In this document: positions 1 to 5,456 of the stretch, piece by piece
How the letters are laid out: every line of letters begins with the position of its first letter
How positions within the stretch are numbered: the stretch's first letter is position 1
Virus record (IMG/VR): IMGVR_UViG_3300006224_000024
Span: 1-34,690 of that record
Reading direction: 5' to 3' (one strand)
DNA from: a virus
Length of the DNA stretch: 34,690 nt
Translations under genes and position numbers: made by a program
The notes under the pieces: generated by a model
Seen by the model: only the letters and a program-made list of their open reading frames with translations
Told to the model about the DNA's origin: nothing
Databases searched by the model: none

Positions 1-38
1 ATCAGCTTGGCGTCCAGCTCGGCGATGTCGTCGCTCAC
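1..38 (-). CDS. Partial CDS at left edge, unknown
   Basis: A GTG codon at 38 follows a GGGAG ribosome-binding site on the minus strand and opens a frame reading VSDDIAELDAKL before the window ends. It overlaps the stop of the preceding small gene by a GTGA junction, the same coupling used throughout this genome. Only 12 residues are visible, so nothing can be said of function. Confidence 0.45.
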   Translation of the reverse strand, partial: MSDDIAELDAKL

Positions 39-145
39 GGGCAATCTCCCGGGCGACGTTCGGAAGGGCGCGGCGGCAACTTTGCCAGCCACGCCACGTC
101 GAAAGCCCTCGACGCCTCTTCCGGCGACGTTCCGAACCCGGCCAC
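35..145 (-). CDS. Small hypothetical protein (36 aa)
   Basis: A 36-residue frame with a GTG start behind AGGAC, ending in the GTGA overlap with the next gene. Product starts VAGFGTSPEEASRAFDVAWL and has a Pro/Arg-rich tail. It fills the gap between two likely genes in a genome with almost no spacing, which is the main support. Function unknown. Confidence 0.45.
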   Translation of the reverse strand: MAGFGTSPEEASRAFDVAWLAKLPPRPSERRPGDCP

Positions 146-151
146 GCCGTC

Positions 152-346
152 CTAAATGTTCTCGCCCAGCAAGATGCACCACTGGGTGCCGTCGATGCTG
201 AACTTGAGCTGGCCGCTGGCCAACAGGAGATGGAAGGGGCGCGCCAGTTCTATCGCGGCCGTGTACCTCAGCCCGGCGGCGGCATTGTCTTGCGCTGCCG
301 CTTCCAGTAACTGCGCCATCTCCGCGCTTCTGTCCGGTCCGCTCAT
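152..346 (-). CDS. Hypothetical protein (64 aa)
   Basis: Small unknown protein. The ATG overlaps the stop of the upstream gene (ATGA), indicating translational coupling. The sequence looks like a soluble alpha/beta mini-domain: a helical N-terminus (AEMAQLLEAAAQDN) and a C-terminal part reading KFSIDGTQWCILLGENI. No family recognised. Confidence 0.7.
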   Translation of the reverse strand: MSGPDRSAEMAQLLEAAAQDNAAAGLRYTAAIELARPFHLLLASGQLKFSIDGTQWCILLGENI

Positions 347-630
347 AGCTCCGTTCCGGCCTCAAAAAGCGCTACGGCAGCAAGATCAAGAAGCCGCCGA
401 AGCTCCCTCATGGCAGCCCGCCCGCGCTCATCCTCGGGATATGGCTCCCCTTGGCTCGACCACAGGCCATAGAGCGCGTGACGGCTCTGCTGTAGGACAT
501 CAACAAGCAGCGGCGCCGCGGCCATCTGCCGGCCGAGCCCGTCCCGCTCGGGACCCGGTTGCAGGCTCGCAACCTGCTTGCCGGTCTCGTCGACGATGAC
601 GCCAAGCTCGGGGTCATAGGTCAGGCCCAT
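343..630 (-). CDS. Hypothetical protein (95 aa)
   Basis: Unknown protein. An in-frame ATG lies 15 bases upstream at 645, but the ATG at 630 overlaps the upstream stop as TGATG and has GGAGG at correct spacing, so I chose 630. The N-terminus (residues 1-25) contains a DPELGVIVDETGKQVASLQP strand-turn segment. The rest is mainly helical, including RAAMRELRRLLDLAAVALFEAG. No signal peptide or membrane segment. Confidence 0.75.
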   Translation of the reverse strand: MGLTYDPELGVIVDETGKQVASLQPGPERDGLGRQMAAAPLLVDVLQQSRHALYGLWSSQGEPYPEDERGRAAMRELRRLLDLAAVALFEAGTEL

Positions 631-824
631 CACCACGCCCTCCATCCATGGGCCCTGTCCTCTCGTTCCAGGGCCGCCGTAGGCGCGGGGTAGTTCTCAA
701 CCGGCCCCTTGGCGCCGTAAATCCACTCGTGCAATTCGGCGCGCTCGGCCTCCGTCAGCCGCTTCGGAAAAACCCCGTAGCCACGGTTATGGCTTGCTTG
801 AATGACCATTGCTCGATCGTTCAT
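630..824 (-). CDS. Hypothetical protein (64 aa)
   Basis: Unknown small soluble protein. Start supported by GGGAGAG nine bases upstream; the stop of the gene before it lies just upstream. It contains a helical LTEAERAELHEWIYG segment and a Trp-rich end (HGWRAW). Its stop is shared with the start of the downstream gene (TGATG). Confidence 0.7.
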   Translation of the reverse strand: MNDRAMVIQASHNRGYGVFPKRLTEAERAELHEWIYGAKGPVENYPAPTAALEREDRAHGWRAW

Positions 825-833
825 GGTCTCTCC

Positions 834-1076
834 CTACAGCGCCCCGCGCTCGAGGTGCCCGTAGCTGCCGCTGGCCTTCATCGCCAACAGCGCCCGCGAG
901 CAAATCTCGTGCCACCACGGCATGACGTACCTATCGGCCATCTGCACGCCGCGGAGGCGAGCCGCGTGCCGCTTGGCGTACTTCGACTCCCCGCCGGGGT
1001 TTGCCAAGCCGGCGGCCTTCGCGGCCTTTTTCTGCGCCCGCGCCCTCATGAGTTTTTCGGTTCTCTTCGACGGCAT
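834..1076 (-). CDS. Small basic protein, first gene of left minus operon (80 aa)
   Basis: Unknown protein with a strongly basic, helical N-terminal third (KRTEKLMRARAQKKAAKAAG) that could bind nucleic acid. An open frame runs upstream to 1214, but ATG 1076 is chosen because it is preceded by a very strong purine-rich RBS (GAAGGAGAAGGAGAAGG on the minus strand). It is the promoter-proximal gene of the minus operon running off the left edge, about 110 bases from the promoter at 1186-1214. Confidence 0.7.
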   Translation of the reverse strand: MPSKRTEKLMRARAQKKAAKAAGLANPGGESKYAKRHAARLRGVQMADRYVMPWWHEICSRALLAMKASGSYGHLERGAL

Positions 1077-1185
1077 GGCCTTCTCCTTCTCCTTCAGGTT
1101 GGACTTCTTTCGTCTTCGCTCACCTATCCCCGAGCTGCGCCCGTGGCGACTTCCGCAAGGTGGACCGTGGCCTCGAGTTGCAGGC

Positions 1186-1214
1186 AGACTACCGGCCGGT
1201 ATAACGCTTGTCAA
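1186..1214 (-). promoter_or_regulatory. Minus-strand sigma70-type promoter
   Basis: Reading the minus strand: perfect TTGACA (1214-1209), a 17-base spacer and TAGTCT (1191-1186). It points toward the operon starting at 1076. The same -35/-10 pair with the same spacing recurs at 18787-18815. Its -35 overlaps the -35 of the divergent plus-strand promoter. Confidence 0.65.
1190..1201. promoter_or_regulatory. Palindrome between -10 and -35, candidate operator
   Basis: TACCGGCCGGTA is a perfect 12-base palindrome overlapping the edge of the -10 and lying in the spacer of the minus promoter, where a bound repressor would exclude RNA polymerase. The regulator is not known; the ribbon-helix-helix-like protein encoded at 1258 is a neighbour and a candidate. 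Confidence 0.35.
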
Positions 1215-1236
1215 GCGCTCGTATAGCGGCTAGGAT
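1208..1236 (+). promoter_or_regulatory. Plus-strand promoter for the replication operon
   Basis: TTGTCA (1208-1213), 17-base spacer, TAGGAT (1231-1236). A start site near 1243 would leave a leader of about 15 bases containing the AAAGGGGG RBS of the gene at 1258. The -35 lies in the 13-base palindrome CGCTTGTCAAGCG (1205-1217) shared with the opposing promoter. Confidence 0.6.
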
Positions 1237-1257
1237 GCTCGGTCGAAAGGGGGCCGA

Positions 1258-1482
1258 ATGGCCAGGAAAGCGATGAAAACGACGGCGTTTCGGCTGCCGG
1301 AGCCGATGATCCGGTGGCTGAAGAGGAGCTCGCGGGCGCTTGGGATGGACCGATCCGAGCGCTTGCGCGGACTGCTCGTGGCGGAGATGCTTCGCGAGGA
1401 GGAGGAGGAGGAGGAGGAGACGGCGGAAGCGGTCCGCGAGCAGCAGACCATCCGGGAGAATCTGGGGGTGCCGCGTGGCTAG
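1258..1482 (+). CDS. Ribbon-helix-helix-like regulator with poly-Glu tract
   Basis: Likely small DNA-binding protein of the CopG/Arc type. Residues 5-45 read as a short basic strand (MKTTAFRLPEPM) followed by two helices (IRWLKRSSRALG and DRSERLRGLLVAEML), the usual ribbon-helix-helix order. A run of eight Glu encoded by (GAG)8 at 1396-1419 follows, then a helical tail. It is the first gene behind the divergent promoter, typical of an autoregulator controlling the adjacent operators. The pure triplet repeat could change length by slippage without breaking the frame. The family call is from pattern only. Confidence 0.7.
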   Translation: MARKAMKTTAFRLPEPMIRWLKRSSRALGMDRSERLRGLLVAEMLREEEEEEEETAEAVREQQTIRENLGVPRG

Positions 1483-1687
1483 CATGATTTTGGCTCTGAC
1501 GCTGCTTTCGCTGGCGGTGTCCGGCTGGGGATGGGCCTACCACCTTTGGTGCGAGCTGTGCGACGAGCGGCGGGCGGCGGTGGATGGCGACGTCGACTTC
1601 GGGGGCATCAAGACGACCTCAACTCTTTCGGTGGCTCCCGGGGCCATGATCGACTGGATCCATGCGCCCGCTCGGAAGGCGCCATGA
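1475..1687 (+). CDS. Small single-pass membrane protein (70 aa)
   Basis: Starts at GTG 1475 (GGGGG about six bases upstream) or, less likely, ATG 1484; it overlaps the end of the preceding gene. Residues 4-24 form one hydrophobic segment (MILALTLLSLAVSGWGWAYH) followed by a cytosolic or periplasmic tail with LWCELCDERR. No cleavage site is evident, so it is probably an N-terminal anchor. Function unknown; too small and out of place to call a holin. Confidence 0.55.
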   Translation: MASMILALTLLSLAVSGWGWAYHLWCELCDERRAAVDGDVDFGGIKTTSTLSVAPGAMIDWIHAPARKAP

Positions 1688-2088
1688 GTTCCGCCTCGAA
1701 GATGCGCGACGGCCCTTCGGACGCTGCGCGGGCAGGCCAAGCTGCGCAAGCGGAGGGGCATGTGATCACCGCCGAGTTTGCGGCTACTCGCCCGTGGGCG
1801 CAGAAGCTGGCGGCACACTTTCGCCTGCACTGCGGCTTGGACCTGGCCGAGCTGGTGCCGGGTTCGGTGCGCGGATACTGGATGCGGCGTAAGGCTTGCG
1901 GCGGCCTTGCCGGTGGCTGTAGGCATCCGCTGCACGCCTACCTCGGGCGCCAGAACGCCATGAATCATAGCGCCAGCTTCACGGATCCCTCGACGCTCGT
2001 CAAGGGGCGGTTTTTCTCCCCCTACCGGACCTGGAAGCTGGCTTGCGAGGCGCTGGCAGACGGCACGTGGCCGGGAGGAGACCCGTGA
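1684..2088 (+). CDS. Hypothetical protein (134 aa)
   Basis: Unknown. ATGA overlap with the gene before and TGATG overlap with the gene after. Residues 30-65 are helical and Trp/Leu rich (TRPWAQKLAAHFRLHCGLDL); the C-terminal half has a Cys/His/Gly-rich patch (CGGLAGGCRHPLHAY) and FFSPYRTWKLACEAL. The Cys/His patch might bind metal but shows no standard spacing. Confidence 0.6.
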   Translation: MSSASKMRDGPSDAARAGQAAQAEGHVITAEFAATRPWAQKLAAHFRLHCGLDLAELVPGSVRGYWMRRKACGGLAGGCRHPLHAYLGRQNAMNHSASFTDPSTLVKGRFFSPYRTWKLACEALADGTWPGGDP

Positions 2089-2294
2089 TGCCGAGGTGCC
2101 CCTGCGGCGAAGATGCGGCCGTTGCCTCGTGCTGGTGCGAGTCCTGTGCCAAACCCCTGTGTGCAGAGTGCATCGCCGGAAGCGAACAGGAGATGGCGGA
2201 TTCACCAGGGGCAGAGACGGCGAAATGCCTCTGTCGTCCCTGCTACGACCGAGTGCTCGGGGCGGGGCACCACGAGGAGGACGACGGTGACTGA
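2088..2294 (+). CDS. Cys-rich small zinc-binding protein (68 aa)
   Basis: A compact zinc-finger-like protein: CPCGEDAAVASCWCESC, then CAEC, then CLCRPC, ten Cys arranged mainly as CxC/CxxC pairs, reminiscent of B-box or treble-clef fingers. It ends in an acidic tail (HHEEDDGD). The TGATG overlap with the upstream gene and the overlap with the GTG start at 2287 place it firmly in the operon. Probably a protein- or DNA-binding adaptor; partner unknown. Confidence 0.65.
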   Translation: MPRCPCGEDAAVASCWCESCAKPLCAECIAGSEQEMADSPGAETAKCLCRPCYDRVLGAGHHEEDDGD

Positions 2295-2985
2295 ACGACC
2301 GATTCTGTGCAGCGACAGCGTGGCGCTGGCCATCCGGGAGGGCCGACAGACGCAGCACCGGGTGCCGATGCGACCGCAACCCGTCATCGGGGACGATGGC
2401 GTTTGGTATCCGGCCGCGCCCAGGAAGCCCGCTCACCAGAGCCGTCACTACGCGAACGAGGAGCATTTTAGGAGGGGGGTTGCGTTAGACTTCGCCCCAT
2501 GGCAGCCCGGGGATGTGCTGTACGTGCGCGAGTGCTGGCGGACCACGGAGCTCGTCAACGGCCTGGACGGCTTTCGGTACCGCGCTGACGGAGCGTTTTG
2601 GCCGATCGCGAATACGAAGGAGGCGGCCGATCGATGGCTGGCCGTTCACCGGGCGTCGGGAGCGTGGCGCCCCTCCATCCACATGCCGAAGCTGGCGGCC
2701 AGGACGTGGACTGGTCCTGTCGCGCGGACGTGGATCGAGCGCGTGCAGGACATCTCCGAGGAGGACGCGCGCGCCGAGGGGATTCGGCCGTTGACCGGCC
2801 AGGCGGGTCAGCCGGGGTGCTGGTACACCGGCAACGTCGCCGCGGATCCACCGCTGCACGCGCGCTCCGCGAGGGAGGCCTATCGCAGGCTGATCGAGGC
2901 GCTCTATCCCGGCATCTGGGAGAGCAACGTCTGGCTCTGGTGCTGCGCTTTCGAGCTTGACCGCGAACGCCCGGGTGTCCTGTGA
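2287..2985 (+). CDS. ASCH/PUA-like phage protein (232 aa)
   Basis: Resembles a family common in phages and prophages that carries an ASCH-type (RNA/nucleotide-binding beta-barrel) fold. Diagnostic stretches in order: ILCSDSVALAIREGRQTQHR near the N-terminus, WQPGDVLYVRECWR at about 75-88, RPSIHMPKLAARTW near 130, IERVQDISEEDARAEGI near 150, and a C-terminal WESNVWLWCCAFEL. GTG 2287 is the start, overlapping the previous gene. The biochemical role in this family is not established; nucleic-acid binding is likely. The stop forms a GTGA junction with the next gene. Confidence 0.8.
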   Translation: MTERPILCSDSVALAIREGRQTQHRVPMRPQPVIGDDGVWYPAAPRKPAHQSRHYANEEHFRRGVALDFAPWQPGDVLYVRECWRTTELVNGLDGFRYRADGAFWPIANTKEAADRWLAVHRASGAWRPSIHMPKLAARTWTGPVARTWIERVQDISEEDARAEGIRPLTGQAGQPGCWYTGNVAADPPLHARSAREAYRRLIEALYPGIWESNVWLWCCAFELDRERPGVL

Positions 2986-3134
2986 CAGCCGCCGAACGCC
3001 GCGCCCATGCTCTCGTGGCTGAGGTTCTATCGGGAGACGTGCTTGCCTATCGGGAGCCACGGGCGGTGGCCGACGCCGTGCGCGCCATCATCGCCTACCA
3101 TCGCAAGAAAGGTGCAGCTCGTGACACGAAGTGA
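2982..3134 (+). CDS. Hypothetical protein (50 aa)
   Basis: A short gene opened by a GTGA overlap with the ASCH-like gene and overlapping the next GTG start by 14 bases. The product is one helical unit (TAAERRAHALVAEVLSGDVL, then AVADAVRAIIAYHRKKG) with a basic end. Junction geometry and high third-position GC support it. Function unknown. Confidence 0.6.
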   Translation: MTAAERRAHALVAEVLSGDVLAYREPRAVADAVRAIIAYHRKKGAARDTK

Positions 3135-3294
3135 GGCGAGAACGAAGCGTGCGCGGCTGGTGGAGGTCTTGCGTCGGGAGCCGGAACTGACGAGCACGGA
3201 GCTGGCGGAGCGGCTCGGCGTCTCACTCAAGGCCGCTCAGGCCTGGGCGGCGCCGATTCGGGCGGCCATGAGAAGCGCGAAGGTCACGCCATGA
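3121..3294 (+). CDS. Mini helix-turn-helix protein (57 aa)
   Basis: Starts at GTG 3121. It is essentially a single HTH unit: KRARLVEVLRREPELTSTEL followed by AERLGVSLKAAQAWAAPI, the spacing expected for a helix-turn-recognition helix of DeoR/winged-helix type, with a basic tail. It may bind DNA as a dimer. ATGA overlap with the XF1762-like gene. Confidence 0.6.
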   Translation: MTRSEARTKRARLVEVLRREPELTSTELAERLGVSLKAAQAWAAPIRAAMRSAKVTP

Positions 3295-3791
3295 AACTCC
3301 GACTGCGCCCGTGGACGGTGAAGCGCTCGGATGCACTCGAGTTTGTCCGCCGAGTGCATCGCCGGCTGCCTCGCGTACAGGGTGTGATGTGGGCTATCTC
3401 CGTGCGAAGCGGGACCGAGATCGTCGGCGTCGCGCTTGTCGGCTGGCCGTCGAGGTTGCAGACCAGCGACGAGATGGATCATCTTCGCGTCCTCCGGATG
3501 GCCGTGAAAGAGGGCTACCCCAACGCCTGCTCGATGCTGTACGGCGCGTGCTGGCGAGCGGCTCGGGCAATGGGTTGCGACAGCATGGACACCTTCACGC
3601 ACGCCGACGAACCCGGCACGAGCTTGCGGGCCGCCGGCTGGGTAGAGGACGGATGGACTCGCGGAGGTGAGCACACCAGGGCAGGCCGGCCGCGCCCCCT
3701 CCAGGTGGATGCCTTCCCGAAGCGGCGCTGGTGGGCGCCCGGCTCGGTCAAGGCGCCCAGGGCGCTTGACGGCCGAGCGGGCAAGCGGTAG
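3291..3791 (+). CDS. XF1762-family phage protein, acetyltransferase-like
   Basis: Matches a family of about 150-170 aa found in phage early regions and named after Xylella XF1762. Recognisable parts: an N-terminal AxxFVRRVHRRLPRVQG element, IVGVALVGWPSRL near 43-55, HLRVLRMAVKEGYPNACSML near 64-83, ARAMGCDSMDTFTHADEPG, SLRAAGW, and a C-terminal KRRWWAP. The order (cofactor-like strand, GNAT-like helix, TSLRAAGW) resembles a reduced GNAT fold, but acetyltransferase activity is unproven. Last gene before a 127-base gap with hairpins. Confidence 0.8.
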   Translation: MKLRLRPWTVKRSDALEFVRRVHRRLPRVQGVMWAISVRSGTEIVGVALVGWPSRLQTSDEMDHLRVLRMAVKEGYPNACSMLYGACWRAARAMGCDSMDTFTHADEPGTSLRAAGWVEDGWTRGGEHTRAGRPRPLQVDAFPKRRWWAPGSVKAPRALDGRAGKR

Positions 3792-3844
3792 GCTGGTATG
3801 AGGTGCTCGGGGTGGAAGCCGGGCTTCGACTTACGCGGGACGCC

Positions 3845-3896
3845 CCTCGGGGCTTTTGCTGCTCCCCGCCGCCGGCAACTTCCACCCGGCGGCGGG
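3845..3896 (+). terminator. Hairpin pair in gap: possible weak terminator/leader
   Basis: Two elements lie between the genes ending at 3791 and starting at 3919. A short stem GCCC-CTCG-GGGC is followed at once by TTTT (terminator-like but only four pairs). It is followed by a perfect 11-bp inverted repeat, CCCGCCGCCGG (3865-3875) and CCGGCGGCGGG (3886-3896), with a 10-base loop and no T tract. The large stem ends about 20 bases before the next start codon and could reduce readthrough or access to that ribosome site. Confidence 0.4.
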
Positions 3897-3918
3897 TGAG
3901 CGGCGCTTGAGGTGCAAG

Positions 3919-4419
3919 ATGCTCGTGGACGAGATGACGAAAGTGGTAGGCCTCACCCCATACGGAAACTGCCCGGTCCAGGCGGAAGGCACCGTGAACG
4001 GCAATCCGGCGTACTTCCGTGCTCGCGGGGACGGGTGGAGTTTCGCCGTGTCCCTTCCCGGCGTGGATCCGGTGAACATCAACGCGGCCACGGATGCCGG
4101 CGCCGTCTACTACCGGGAGGGGAATTGGGGCGCGTGGCCCGACGCCGGGTGGATGGCCGAGATCGAGGCCGCCGCCATCATCACCGACTGCGTCGCGGAG
4201 ATGGGCGGCGTGCCTTGGCCACGACGTCACGCCGGCCGTGTTGAACTGGCTCTGCGCGGCCTGCCAAACGTCGTTCTGGGGTGGTTTGGGCGCGTGCCCC
4301 GCTGGTGCCGCCCGGTGGCGTGGCTGCTGTTCAAGGCGTGGCGCTTTGCCGCGTGGCTCGTCGGCCCGGCCGTTCGGGAGCTGGCGCTGCGCCGGGGCGC
4401 CGGCAGCGGGGAGGGGTGA
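3919..4419 (+). CDS. Hypothetical protein with hydrophobic C-terminus (166 aa)
   Basis: Start ATG 3919 (GAGG seven bases upstream; ATG 3934 is an alternative). Residues 6-95 are a soluble mixed domain (GLTPYGNCPVQAEGTVNGN, WSFAVSLPGVDPVNINAATD). The last 60 residues are Trp/Arg/Leu rich with a hydrophobic stretch (WLLFKAWRFAAWLVGPAV) that could lie along a membrane. TGATG overlap with the PP-loop gene. Around 4210-4340 another frame (from GTG 4238) also has coding-like composition and a CxxC pattern, so the C-terminal half may be misread here. Confidence 0.55.
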   Translation: MLVDEMTKVVGLTPYGNCPVQAEGTVNGNPAYFRARGDGWSFAVSLPGVDPVNINAATDAGAVYYREGNWGAWPDAGWMAEIEAAAIITDCVAEMGGVPWPRRHAGRVELALRGLPNVVLGWFGRVPRWCRPVAWLLFKAWRFAAWLVGPAVRELALRRGAGSGEG

Positions 4420-5456
4420 TGGAGGGGAGCATTCGACGTGCGTTGGCTGGGCAGCGAGTTGTGGCGTCGGTGTCCGGCGGCAAGGACAGCGCCGCCCTGA
4501 GCCTCTGGCTGACCGAGCAGGGCATCGAGCACGATAGGGTGTTCTTGGATACCGACTGGGAACGCCCCGCCACGTACGAGTACCTGAGAGGAGAGTTGAC
4601 GCGGGTCATCGGCCCCATCACGGAGGTCAAGGCGCCCAAGGGCATGGCGGACCTGATCCGGAGCAAGGCTATGTTTCCGTCTCGGCTCATCAGGTTTTGT
4701 ACGCAGTCGTTGAAGATAGAGCCGATGATTGACCATCTTGTTAATGGATGGGGCTCACACGCTTGCCAGCAGTGCGGCGCCCTGGGGAGCAAGGAGGATA
4801 TCGAGGACGAGTGTGAATGCGGGGGTGATTTCGCGCCCAGGCCGACCGTCAACGCGGTTGGAATTCGCCACCAAGAAAGCGCGGCGCGAGCAGGGCTCCC
4901 TGAATGGGAGTATACCGAGGACTTTCCGGTGCCTATCTGGCGTCCTTTGGTGCGGTGGACCGAGGCCGAGGTGGTCGCAATTCATAAGCGACACGGGCTT
5001 AAGCCCAACCCGTTGTATTTACTCGGTGCTTCGCGGGTCGGGTGCTGGCCCTGCATCTACGCGCGCAAGTCGGAAATCCGCCTACTTACTGAGGTGGACC
5101 CCAGCCGAGTCGAGGTGATCCGCGCGTTGGAGGCGGAGATCGCGAGACCCGCGCAGGAGCGGTACGAGCGCGATCGGGCGGCGTGGCTTGCTGATCCGCC
5201 ACCGAAACCAGAGGACGAGTGGGGTGCCACAAAGTGGGAGCACAAGCGACGCCGACTTGAGGCGCCGTTTAGCCCTCCAGCTTGGTTCCAGAGCCAAGCC
5301 CCCGATCGGGCCGGCCACTACCGCATGCTGCCGATCGACGAGGTGGTGAGGTGGGCGCGCACCTCGCGCGGGGGGCGACAGTACGAGATGTTCGGCCAGG
5401 ATCCGGACGCGGGCTGCATGCGCTGGGGCATGTGCGACACGGGCGGGGCTGGGTGA
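4419..5456 (+). CDS. PAPS-reductase-like PP-loop enzyme (345 aa)
   Basis: Member of the adenine-nucleotide alpha-hydrolase superfamily related to phosphoadenosine-phosphosulfate reductase. The PP-loop SGGKDS is at residues 19-24, followed by an acidic strand VFLDTDWE (41-48) and the RFCTQSLKI motif near 92-100, all typical of phage PAPS-reductase-like proteins. A four-Cys insert (C116, C119, C132, C134) looks like a zinc ribbon and RVGCWPC (206-212) gives a further Cys pair. The C-terminal 120 residues are charged. The family activates a substrate with ATP; members include DndC of DNA phosphorothioation, but no dnd or dpt partners are visible here. The substrate is therefore unknown. It lies directly before the replication genes. 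Confidence 0.8.
   Translation: MEGSIRRALAGQRVVASVSGGKDSAALSLWLTEQGIEHDRVFLDTDWERPATYEYLRGELTRVIGPITEVKAPKGMADLIRSKAMFPSRLIRFCTQSLKIEPMIDHLVNGWGSHACQQCGALGSKEDIEDECECGGDFAPRPTVNAVGIRHQESAARAGLPEWEYTEDFPVPIWRPLVRWTEAEVVAIHKRHGLKPNPLYLLGASRVGCWPCIYARKSEIRLLTEVDPSRVEVIRALEAEIARPAQERYERDRAAWLADPPPKPEDEWGATKWEHKRRRLEAPFSPPAWFQSQAPDRAGHYRMLPIDEVVRWARTSRGGRQYEMFGQDPDAGCMRWGMCDTGGAG

Noticed and set aside
1475-1687. Holin
   Set aside because: Single N-terminal hydrophobic segment only, in an early operon and without an endolysin nearby.
1537-2466. A 309-codon minus-strand frame
   Set aside because: Covers four overlapping plus-strand genes joined by start/stop overlaps, which explain the region better.
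4419-5456. Complete DNA phosphorothioation system
   Set aside because: Only one PP-loop enzyme is visible; no DndA/D/E-like neighbours, so the system cannot be claimed.
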